DNA from: Notospermus geniculatus
Taxonomy: Eukaryota; Nemertea; Pilidiophora; Heteronemertea; Lineidae
Assembly (NCBI GenBank): GCA_002633025.1
Contig: NMRB01000163.1
Location: 361,857 to 425,856 of the forward strand
Reading direction: 5' to 3'
DNA: 64,000 nucleotides
In this document: positions 22,820 to 31,153 of the stretch, in pieces
Numbering within the stretch: the stretch's first letter is position 1
Layout of the letters: each line of letters begins with the position of its first letter
Made by a program: the position numbers and the translations under genes
The notes under the pieces: model-generated
What the model saw: the letters and a program-made list of their open reading frames with translations, nothing else
Databases searched by the model: none
Told to the model about the DNA's origin: nothing

Positions 22820-23134
22820 GACTCGAGTCCACTGGAGATCTTGGATGCCACAACCTCTGATCTTGGTATTGAGGTATCTGGATGTGGACGTAGACAAAAC
22901 TGGCGAACTGAAAAAGACAATATGTATCGTTTAACTGGAAGACATTTTCCCTCTGAGTTGGACATATTGGAGCGGATTCGTGGAAGAGAGAGGAGGAGAA
23001 GGCGATGTCGTGTCTGTTACAAACGTGGCATTGCCAATAAGACCTCATTCTACTGCCCGACTTGCCCCACTGAACCTGCTTTGTGTATTACAGGCGGTTG
23101 CTTTGAGATATACCACACTGAGATGGATTTCTGA
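22820..23134 (+). CDS. terminal exon T10: piggyBac-type zinc domain (type III)
   Basis: The acceptor GATTCTTTCCAG is followed by phase-0 GACTCGAGT; 104 codons to TGA. The type III signature is an N-terminal DSS..LEILDATTS segment followed by MYRLTGRHFP, a basic run RERRRRR, CRVC, YCPTCPTEPALC, CFEIYHTEMDF. The 3' part of this exon is the source of the truncated copies at 24970 and 27042. Confidence 0.8.
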   Translation, partial: DSSPLEILDATTSDLGIEVSGCGRRQNWRTEKDNMYRLTGRHFPSELDILERIRGRERRRRRCRVCYKRGIANKTSFYCPTCPTEPALCITGGCFEIYHTEMDF

Positions 23135-23216
23135 TGAGGTTCATGTTGGGTTATTTCTCAGAAATGTTGCAAGTCAGTGTTGATGTAGGCCTGATGTTGC
23201 TGTGGATTCTTTCCAG

Positions 23217-23514
23217 TCTGCTGAAGATACTGGACGCCACGACCTCTCGACAAGATTTGAGATTTTATGGAAAGTATTGGCGAATAGAAAAAGACAATGT
23301 ATTCCATCTCTCTGGAAGACACTTTCCCCGTCATATAGGGCATGAAATTGGATCAACAGAATTTCGAGACACGAGGAGACGATGTCATGTCTGTCGGAAA
23401 CAGGGTTTATGGACTAGGACGCTGTATTGTTACTGCTCATTCTGCCCCACTGAGCCTCCTCTATGTATTACAAATGGTTGCTTTGAGACATACCACGTGA
23501 AGATGGATTTCTGA
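23217..23514 (+). pseudogene. terminal exon T11: type III zinc domain with acceptor-phase lesion
   Basis: The zinc-domain frame is open (VFHLSGRHFPRH, CHVC, CSFCPTEPPLC, CFETYHVKMDF, TGA at 23512-23514). However, compared with T13 and T15 the acceptor region reads TTTCCAG|TCTGCTG instead of TTTCCAG|GATTCCAGTCTGCTG. The eight bases between two direct TTCCAG copies are gone. Splicing at the remaining AG gives phase 2, out of frame with the shared phase-0 donors, and would hit a stop after about 40 codons. An extra residue in LYCYCSF is a second sign of decay. AATAAA follows at 23591. Confidence 0.65.
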
Positions 23515-23937
23515 TGTCTCGTAATCCAAGTTCTGTGCCTTCTTTTGGTCTTCTGTAGCTGTAAGTGCTGTCGATGCAGTCTAATGTGGAAATAAAAACA
23601 TTGGATTCTGGTGTGGTGTGTGTGCGGTGTTACATTTGTTGAGCAATATCACTTAACTTCATCATCCAACCAAAACACAATTCTGGTTGATTGTAGATTG
23701 TCAATTCAACTTTGGCAAATTCCAACACCAAATTTTGTAAATTAAAACAAGAAGTGCAAATTTGTCTTAGAGTGGGAGGACAAAAATTAAACACATTCTA
23801 TTGTATACAAACTTATTGTTTCACTTTGTTGTATTCCTGGGTTTCTCTGCCTTTCCATTGTGATGACAGTGTTATCAGTGTTCTTCACAGGATATGCCCC
23901 AACTCTCTCTCTCTGAAAAATATGCCTTTTATTCCAG

Positions 23938-24228
23938 GTTATGGACTTGTCAAACATTCACAAATTGGCGGCCACAGAGGGGACAGTTCCAGAAAGAGGA
24001 TACATAAGAAGTGAGGACATTGATGAAGTATTCCGATTAGTTGGGAGACATTACCATTCCCGAATGCCGAAAAGTAATGGAAAATTTGTGAGACGGCGAT
24101 GCCGCATCTGTTGGAAGAAGGGTAACAAACGGAGAGACACAACCTATTATTGTCCATCGTGCCCTTCCCAACCGTTTCTCTGTATTGGTGGTTGCTTTGA
24201 GATCTATCATACCCAAAAGGATTTCTGA
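23938..24228 (+). CDS. terminal exon T12: piggyBac-type zinc domain (type II)
   Basis: The acceptor TTTTATTCCAG is followed by phase-0 GTTATGGAC; 96 codons to TGA. VMDLSNIHKL starts the linker. SEDIDEVFRLVGRHYHSR is followed by CRICWKKGNKRRDTTYYC, PSCPSQPFLC and CIGGCFEIYHTQKDF. First of three copies of this exon, with T14 and T16. Confidence 0.8.
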   Translation, partial: VMDLSNIHKLAATEGTVPERGYIRSEDIDEVFRLVGRHYHSRMPKSNGKFVRRRCRICWKKGNKRRDTTYYCPSCPSQPFLCIGGCFEIYHTQKDF

Positions 24229-24969
24229 TGAATGGCCTTTCATTGAGATATGTTTTGTGTGGGGCAGATATTGTCACCTGTTGTGCAAATCAGATTCTTG
24301 TTTTTTGGCATTCCTTGTTTTGATGTTGGCAAACCCTTCGCCATAATACATGTACGTGTATATCAAGGCTTTTTAGGAACAAAAAGATGCTGAAAGATCT
24401 TGCTGTGTTGGAGTAGGGCTTTGTCCTGGTGTTGAACAAGCAGTCAGACTTTAGCCTTGATGTCCTTGGTATGGTTGTGTTCCAGTTCTGATGGACAAGA
24501 GTCAGGTCCTTGCTTGCCTGTAAGACAAACTTTTTGGTTTAGTTTTAGTAATCTCAGACTTCACTTCCTTGTCTGTTCTTGTGATGAGACTCCAGATGCA
24601 GTCTTCTTGAAGTGTTCTTTCCACATTTCCTCCTTGAGTTCTCCATCTTGGTCAGCAGGCAAGAAATGTGCAACTCCAGCATCAAAATAAGCAATCAAAC
24701 TTTTGATTCGTAATACAAGGTATTGCTCCTGGATACATTGTAAATCAGCTTCGATCACTTTGTGATACGGTAGCCTATACAAATAGAACCACTGTTAGAC
24801 TGATACGTGTATATACCCCTTCCTTCTGTATGATTAACCTTTACCTAAACTCTATAACAAATACAGTAGAACTCGCGTATAACGCACCAGGTGGGACCAG
24901 CGATTTTTGTCTGTTGTACACGAAATACGTGTTATGCGTATACCGTACTTTGTCTGCTATACGTATATA

Positions 24970-25050
24970 TGCCCGACTTGCCCCACTGAACCTGCTTTGT
25001 GTATTACAGATGGTTGCTTTGAGATATACCACACTCAGATGGATTTCTGA
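24970..25050 (+). pseudogene. truncated 3' fragment of a type III zinc exon
   Basis: The sequence encodes CPTCPTEPALC, then CFEIYHTQMDF and TGA, matching the end of T10 (from about 23054), but it lacks the 5' half and any acceptor. It starts abruptly after TACGTATATA. It is the relic edge of a duplicated block, since the following 80 bp also match the flank of T10. Confidence 0.8.
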
Positions 25051-25136
25051 TGAGGTTCATGTTGGGTTATTTCTCAGAAATGTTGCAAGTCAGTGTTGAT
25101 GTAGGCCTAATCTTTTGCTGTGTGGATTCTTTCCAG

Positions 25137-25439
25137 GATTCCAGTCTGCTGAAGATACTGGACGCCACGACCTCTCCACAAAGTTTAAGATTTCATGGAA
25201 AGTACTGGCGAATAGAAAAAGACACAGTGTTCCGTCTCACTGGAAGACACTTTCCCCGTCGTATAGGGCATGAAGTTGGGTCAACAGAATACCGAGACAC
25301 GAGGAGGGAATGTCGTGTCTGTCGAAAGCGGGGTTTACGGATTAGGACAGTATATTACTGCTCATTCTGCCCCACTGAGCCTCCTCTGTGTCTTACAAAG
25401 GGTTGTTTTGAGACATACCACATGAAAATGGATTTCTGA
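25137..25439 (+). CDS. terminal exon T13: piggyBac-type zinc domain (type III)
   Basis: The acceptor GATTCTTTCCAG is followed by phase-0 GATTCCAGT; 100 codons to TGA. DSSLLKILDATTS leads to VFRLTGRHFPRR, CRVCRKRGLRIRTVYYC, SFCPTEPPLC and CFETYHMKMDF. The encoded protein is identical to that of T15, 2070 bp away. AATAAA at 25649 follows a foldback insertion in the 3' untranslated part. Confidence 0.8.
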   Translation, partial: DSSLLKILDATTSPQSLRFHGKYWRIEKDTVFRLTGRHFPRRIGHEVGSTEYRDTRRECRVCRKRGLRIRTVYYCSFCPTEPPLCLTKGCFETYHMKMDF

Positions 25440-25507
25440 TGTCACATAATGCAAGTTCTGTGCCTTCTGTTGGTCTTCTGTAGCTGTATGTGCTGTCGAT
25501 GCAGTCT

Positions 25508-25638
25508 AAGGCGGTTGGTCCATTCACACGATTTTCGAGCGGCAGACGCTGGAAAGCGTTGTTTGTTTCCGCCGCGTTGGTCGTGGACAAAGGATGCGAC
25601 ATTGCGCGGCACGAAAATCGCGTGAATGGATTCTTAGG
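25508..25638. repeat. foldback element inserted in the T13 3' flank
   Basis: The left end GGCGGTTGGTCCATTCAC with ACGATTTTCG mirrors the right end CGAAAATCGCGTGAATGG with ATTCTTAGGC. The equivalent site after T11 (near 23581-23591, GCAGTCTAATGTGGAAATAAA) lacks it, so the empty site is visible in the same window. A second copy is at 27577-27708. Confidence 0.8.
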
Positions 25639-26010
25639 CAAATGTGGAAATAAAACATTCTGTTCTGGTGTTCTTATCTGCTTATGTGTTGCATTACATC
25701 TGTTGAGTCATGTGAGTAGTGTCACTCAAATTCGTCACCAACCAAAACACAATTCTGGTTGGTTGTTGATTCTCAATTCAAGTGACTTTTGTCAAATCCC
25801 AACACCAAATTTTGTAAATAAGAAGTGCAAATTGGCTTAGAGCGGTAAGACAAAAAATAAACAAATTATACAAAAAATAAACAAATTATATTGTATACAA
25901 ACTTCTTGTTTCACTTCATTTTATTCCCAGGTTTCTCTGCCTTTCCATTGCAGTGTTCTTCATGGGATATGCTCTGAGACTCTTTCTGAAAAATATGCCT
26001 TTTATTCCAG

Positions 26011-26298
26011 GTTATGGACTTGTCAAACATTCACAAATTGGCCACAGAGGGGACAGTTCCAGAAAGAGGATACATAAGAAGTGAGGACATTGATGAAGTA
26101 TTCCGATTAGTTGGGAGACATTACCTTTCCCGAATGCAGAAAAGTAATGGAAGATGTGTGACACGGCGATGCCGTGTCTGTTGGAAGAAGGATAACAGAC
26201 GGAGAGACACAACCTATTATTGTCCATCGTGTCCTTCCCAACCGTTTCTCTGTATTGGTGGTTGCTTTGAGATCTATCATACCCAAAAGGATTTCTGA
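26011..26298 (+). CDS. terminal exon T14: piggyBac-type zinc domain (type II)
   Basis: The acceptor TTTTATTCCAG is followed by phase-0 GTTATGGAC; 95 codons to TGA. Like T12, with one linker residue fewer: SEDIDEVFRLVGRHYLSR, CRVCWKKDNRRRDTTYYC, PSCPSQPFLC, CFEIYHTQKDF. It lies 2073 bp after T12, inside the second tandem unit. Confidence 0.8.
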   Translation, partial: VMDLSNIHKLATEGTVPERGYIRSEDIDEVFRLVGRHYLSRMQKSNGRCVTRRCRVCWKKDNRRRDTTYYCPSCPSQPFLCIGGCFEIYHTQKDF

Positions 26299-27041
26299 TG
26301 AATGGCCTTTCATTGAGATACACCTGTACATCTTGTGTGGGGCAGATATCGTCACCTGTTGTGCAAATCAGAATCTTGTTTTATGGCATTCCTTGTTTTG
26401 ATGTTGGCAAACCCTTGGCCAGAATACATGTATATCAAGGCTTTAGGAACAAAAAGATGCGGAAATATTGCCGTGTTGCAGGAGGCCTTTGTCCTGGTGT
26501 TGAACAAGCAGTCAGACTTTAGCATTGATGTCCTTGGTATGGTTGTGTTCCAGTTCGGATGGACAAGAGTCAGGTCCTTGCTTGCCTGTAAGACAAACTT
26601 TTTGGTTTAGTTTTAGTAATCTCAGACTTCACTGTCTTGTCTGTTCTTGTGACGAGACTCCAGATGCAGTCTTCTTGAAGTGTTCTTTCCACATTTCCTC
26701 CTTGAGTTCTCCATCTTGGTCAGCAGGCAAGAAATGTGCAACTCCAGCATCAAAATATTAAGCAAACAAACTTTTGATTCGTAATACAAGGTATTGCTCC
26801 TGAATACATTGTAAATCAGCTTCGATCACTTTGTGATTGAAAATACGGTAGCCTGTACAAATAGAACCACTATTAGACTGATATATACCCCTTCCTTCTG
26901 TAATGATTAACCTTTACCTAAACTCTATAACAAATACAGTAGACTGGCATATAACCTACCAGGTGGGACCAGCGATTTTTGTCCGTTGTACATGAAATAC
27001 GTGTTACGCATATACCGTACTTTGTCTGCTATACGTATATA

Positions 27042-27122
27042 TGCCCGACTTGCCCCACTGAACCTGCTTTGTGTATTACAGATGGTTGCTTTGAGATATA
27101 CCAGACTCAGATGGATTTCTGA
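27042..27122 (+). pseudogene. second truncated 3' fragment of a type III zinc exon
   Basis: Same truncated piece as at 24970, 2072 bp further on. Here the conserved His is lost (CFEIYQTQMDF), consistent with relaxed constraint on a non-functional relic. Confidence 0.8.
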
Positions 27123-27206
27123 TGAGGTTCATGTTGGGTTATTTCTCAGAAATGTTGCAAGTCAGTGTTGATGTAGGCCTAATCTTTTGCTGTGGATTCT
27201 TTCCAG

Positions 27207-27509
27207 GATTCCAGTCTGCTGAAGATACTGGATGCCACGACCTCTCCACAAAGTTTAAGATTTCATGGAAAGTACTGGCGAATAGAAAAAGACACAGTGT
27301 TCCGTCTCACTGGAAGACACTTTCCCCGTCGTATAGGGCATGAAGTTGGGTCAACAGAATACCGAGACACGAGGAGGGAATGTCGTGTCTGTCGAAAACG
27401 GGGTTTACGGATTAGGACAGTATATTACTGCTCATTCTGCCCCACTGAGCCTCCTCTGTGTCTTACAAAGGGTTGTTTTGAGACGTACCACATGAAAATG
27501 GATTTCTGA
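27207..27509 (+). CDS. terminal exon T15: piggyBac-type zinc domain (type III)
   Basis: The acceptor GATTCTTTCCAG is followed by phase-0 GATTCCAGT; 100 codons to TGA, identical in protein to T13. The surrounding intron shows scattered differences from the T13 unit, so identity is highest in the exon. AATAAA is at 27719, again after the foldback insertion. Confidence 0.8.
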   Translation, partial: DSSLLKILDATTSPQSLRFHGKYWRIEKDTVFRLTGRHFPRRIGHEVGSTEYRDTRRECRVCRKRGLRIRTVYYCSFCPTEPPLCLTKGCFETYHMKMDF

Positions 27510-27576
27510 TGTCTCATAATGCAAGTTCTGTGCCTTCTGTTGGTCTTCTGTAGCTGTACGTGCTGCCGATGCAATC

Positions 27577-27708
27577 TAAGGCGGTCGGTCCATTCACGCG
27601 ATTTTCGAGCGGCAGACGCTTGTAAGCATTGTTTGTTCCCACCGCGTTGGTCGTGGACAAATGATGCGACATCACGTGGCAGGAAAATCACGTGAATGGA
27701 TTCTTAGG
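27577..27708. repeat. foldback element inserted in the T15 3' flank
   Basis: Copy of the element at 25508-25638 at the equivalent position of the next tandem unit (GGCGGTCGGTCCATTCAC ... GTGAATGGATTCTTAGGC). It was probably carried along by the unit duplication rather than inserted independently. Confidence 0.8.
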
Positions 27709-28073
27709 CAAATGTGGAAATAAAACATTCTGTTCTGCTTATGTGTTGCGTTACATCTGTTGAGTCATGTGAGTAGTGTCACTCAAGTTCATCATCCAAC
27801 CAAAACACAATTCTGGTTGGTTGTTGATTCTCAATTCAAGTGACTTTTGTCACATCCCAACACCAAATTTTGTAAATAAAAACATACAAGAAGTGCAAAT
27901 TGGCTTAGAGCGGTAAGACAAAAAATAAACACATTATATTGTATACAAACTTCTTGTTTCACTTCGTTTTATTCCCAGGTTTCTCTGCCTTTCCATTGCA
28001 ATGAAAATGTTATCAGTGTTCTTCATGGGATATGCTCCGAGACTCTTTCTGAAAAATATGCCTTTTATTCCAG

Positions 28074-28367
28074 GTTATGGACTTGTCAAACATTCACAAA
28101 TTGGCCACAGAGGGTACAGTTCCACCAAGTTCAAGAGGATACTTAAGAAGTGAGGACATTGATGAAGTATTCCGATTAGTTGGGAGACATTACCATTCCC
28201 GAATGCAGAAAAGTAATGGAAGATGTGTGGCACGGCGATGCCGTGTCTGTTGGAAGAAGGATAACAGACGGAGAGACACAACGTATTATTGTCCATCGTG
28301 TCCTTCCCAACCGTTTCTCTGTATTGGTGGTTGCTTTGAGATCTATCATACCCAAAAGGATTTCTGA
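28074..28367 (+). CDS. terminal exon T16: piggyBac-type zinc domain (type II)
   Basis: The acceptor TTTTATTCCAG is followed by phase-0 GTTATGGAC; 97 codons to TGA. The linker carries PPSSRGYLR where T12/T14 have PERGYIR. The core reads SEDIDEVFRLVGRHYHSR, CRVCWKKDNRRRDTTYYC, PSCPSQPFLC, CFEIYHTQKDF. Most 3' member seen. AATAAA lies at about 28518, so this may be the end of the locus. Confidence 0.8.
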   Translation, partial: VMDLSNIHKLATEGTVPPSSRGYLRSEDIDEVFRLVGRHYHSRMQKSNGRCVARRCRVCWKKDNRRRDTTYYCPSCPSQPFLCIGGCFEIYHTQKDF

Positions 28368-29991
28368 TGAATGGCCTTTCATTGAGGTATATCTTGTGTA
28401 GAGCAGATATCGTCACCTGTTGTGCAAATCAGAATCTTGTTTTATGGCATTTCTTTGTTTCATGTTGGCCAATCCTTGGCGAGAATAGGCCTACATTTAT
28501 TATCAAGGCTTTTTATGAATAAAAAGATGCCGAGTGTGATCTTTGCTGTGTTGTAGGTGTTTGTCACGATGTTGAACAAGCATTCTGACTTTTGCCTCGA
28601 TGGCCTTGAGTTCTAATGGACAACACTCAGTCTTTGCTTGCCTGTTAGACAATTTTTTTTTGTTTTAGTCATCTCAAGAGTTCACTGCCTAGTCTCTTCT
28701 GAATAGACTCCAGATGCAGTCTTCTTGAAGTGCTCTTCCCACATTTCCTCCTTGAGTTCTCCACCGAGGTCAGCCGCCATGAACTGCCCACACTCCAGCA
28801 TCAAAATAAGCAAACAAACCTTTGAGTTGTAATACAAGGTATTGCTTTTATTTTTGTAATACGTTGTCAACCTCCTGGATACATTTTAAATCAGCTTCGA
28901 TCACTTTGTGATTGATAATAGCCCATACAAATAGAACCACTATAAGACTGATATATACCCCTTCCTTCTATAATGATTAACCTTTACCTAAACTCTATAA
29001 CAAATATATGCATTATGAAAATAAGTCTTGGTAATACAACAACTGCAGTAAAACATGACTGCATTGATTTAGCATCAAGGACTGTAGCATAGTTAATGTA
29101 TATGCACAATAATTAACGGAAGATTATAACATCACACTAGGAATGAAAATGTTTGGTTTTTCATTTGAACCAAGTAATGGCTGACAAAACCCTAATTGTA
29201 TGTATTCATGTTGATCATACAGAGAAATTATTGCATTATCTTCAATCCTAATGTGATTATGGCCCATTAGAAAAGAATGTACTGGTATACAATGCTTAAA
29301 TGATATCAAGGTCTGATCCACAGGCATGAAAAGACCGTTTTATCTTTCCCTCAGAGATGGAGCGCAGCCTCAATAGCACAACAGACAAAGAACATTTATT
29401 CTACATTTCAACAAATAGACTTCTGTTATTTTGATGGATTCTCACATGTACTTGACAAGAATTCCCAAGGATCAGACCTTGAAAAGCAAGAAGAAATATC
29501 CAACTCCTTTTAGGATGTACATATCTGAGAGTAAATAGTCACAACCAATGAATTAAAATCACCAGATTTGAAAAGCTTATACAGGGACAGGGATAGAACA
29601 TCAGACCTATTTAATTTCCAAGTACAGGTAACTTTATCTGTAGGACTTTGTACAAGAATAAATATGTTTTACAGATGAATTCAGGGTCTTGAGAGAAAGC
29701 GTTTTTACATCGTTACAGTGAAATGGCTTTACGGTTAAAGTAGCCACCTGTCTCCCAACGATTCCTTTCAAAGTGACATTGACCCGAAGCAAAGGTCACC
29801 TCGTCACAAAGCAGACCATGAGACACAACTGCCATTGACATAGATCATCATTTTACACATTAATATTAGCAGAATACATCTATAACCTGAAAATTATATT
29901 GTAAAGCAAACTCCTTTCCAAGGCTGGCAGTAAAATGACTGAGAGTAAATGATGGAAGAATAGATAACTTGAATATTATGATAGCATATGA

Positions 29992-30225
29992 TAAAGTCTG
30001 GCAACATCTATCTTTGACCTAATGGAATGCGGAAGCTAGGAAATTGATCTTTGGATTTTCCACGGACCTTTAATCACACGCGGCTATTGAATGACCGGTG
30101 GACAACGCGAACAATCGGGGAACGACCACAAGTGATCGACAGGCATGATTATAAACCGCAAAGCTCTGTCACATTACATGACTTCCGCATTCCATTAGGT
30201 CGAAGATAGATGTTGCCAGACTTTA
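29992..30225. repeat. MITE-like element, 234 bp with 44-bp terminal inverted repeats
   Basis: The left end TAAAGTCTGGCAACATCTAT and following bases to GCGGAAG are mirrored at the right end by CTTCCGC ... ATAGATGTTGCCAGACTTTA with one mismatch across 44 bp. The interior is non-coding. TA bases at both ends are compatible with a TA target, but no longer duplication is seen. Confidence 0.8.
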
Positions 30226-30979
30226 GTCGTGAAGCATTCTTCGGACCGAAACCTGGGGTCATAGGTCATCTGACCTGACCTAGGGGTATATTGTAAAGAA
30301 CTCGACTCTAACTACTTCAGTGTTCAATCTCTTAACTTAACGGGTGTTTATTTCATCAACTTAGCGGCGCTCCTTCATACAGGTCTCTACGCTTACGTCT
30401 CAATCCAAAACTCCCTCGAGTGACGCGCCCACGTCAGTGACGGTACAACACGCCTTCAGTGTTGGATTCCTACAGTGTCTGAGACCCCATGATGTAGAAC
30501 AAGTGATGCAGAGACCAATACCGTGCATGGTAACCAAGTGTTTCTATAGAGAATGCACAGGACCAGTTCACCACAACATACGTACCAGGTTTCAGATCAA
30601 TAGCTCCAGCGGTTACGAAACGTGCCCTGCTAACGGAGTACGACAACGACGGATGCTGACCGACGGGGTGAGCTAAAAATAGTGAAAATGGTTTGATACC
30701 ATTCAGCTGAATACATTCTTAATTACCGGTAGATTTCATAATTCACCAAGTAGAAAGACCAATATAGAAAGAGTCATTAAAATGATTCTGTACAGAAATT
30801 TACAAAGATACATGGATGCATAATGGGAAACTCTTCAACAGCTCCATGATGGAAGACATTTTTGAAGTGATGAGTTGTTTACTGTTAACATAGACCATTG
30901 CTATAAAGAGGGCAGCATAAAGCAATCAGGCCCTGTACCATGAATACTGGACACTTGATCAGGACTAGGTTGCCACTTT

Positions 30980-31153
30980 CAATAGGATCTGTCAGCCAGT
31001 TGACCACTAGGTGTCACTACAGCCCAATTCAATGCATCTAGCGGACCGGGTCATTATCGATCGAGCAGCAATCACGTAGATTTTCCTGTACATTGGTCCG
31101 CTAAGACTTTGCTGCCATCTGTTGGCAATATGCGCGGCTGACTGCTCCTATTG
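30980..31153. repeat. MITE-like element CAATAGGA...TCCTATTG, 174 bp
   Basis: The ends CAATAGGATCTGTCAGCC and GGCTGACTGCTCCTATTG are inverted copies with two mismatches. The same element occurs in reverse orientation at about 45375-45546. It carries CCAACAGATGGCAGC (minus strand, near 31112), one position away from the CTCF core. Confidence 0.8.

Larger units (their letters stand above)
22980..28990 (+). repeat. tandem segmental duplication, unit about 2.07 kb
   Basis: Type II exons T12, T14 and T16 start at 23938, 26011 and 28074. Type III exons T13 and T15 start at 25137 and 27207, and the truncated relics at 24970 and 27042. Intervening introns align, e.g. GATGTCCTTGGTATGGTTGTG near 24459 and 26527, and the CACATTTCCTCCTTGAGTTC block near 24630, 26690 and 28740. 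The most 5' unit (T11-T12) is more divergent. Confidence 0.85.

Noticed and set aside
13754-28367. CRISPR-like or satellite interpretation of the regular repeats
   Set aside because: Repeat units are coding exons with introns and splice signals in a eukaryotic gene, not short direct repeats with spacers.
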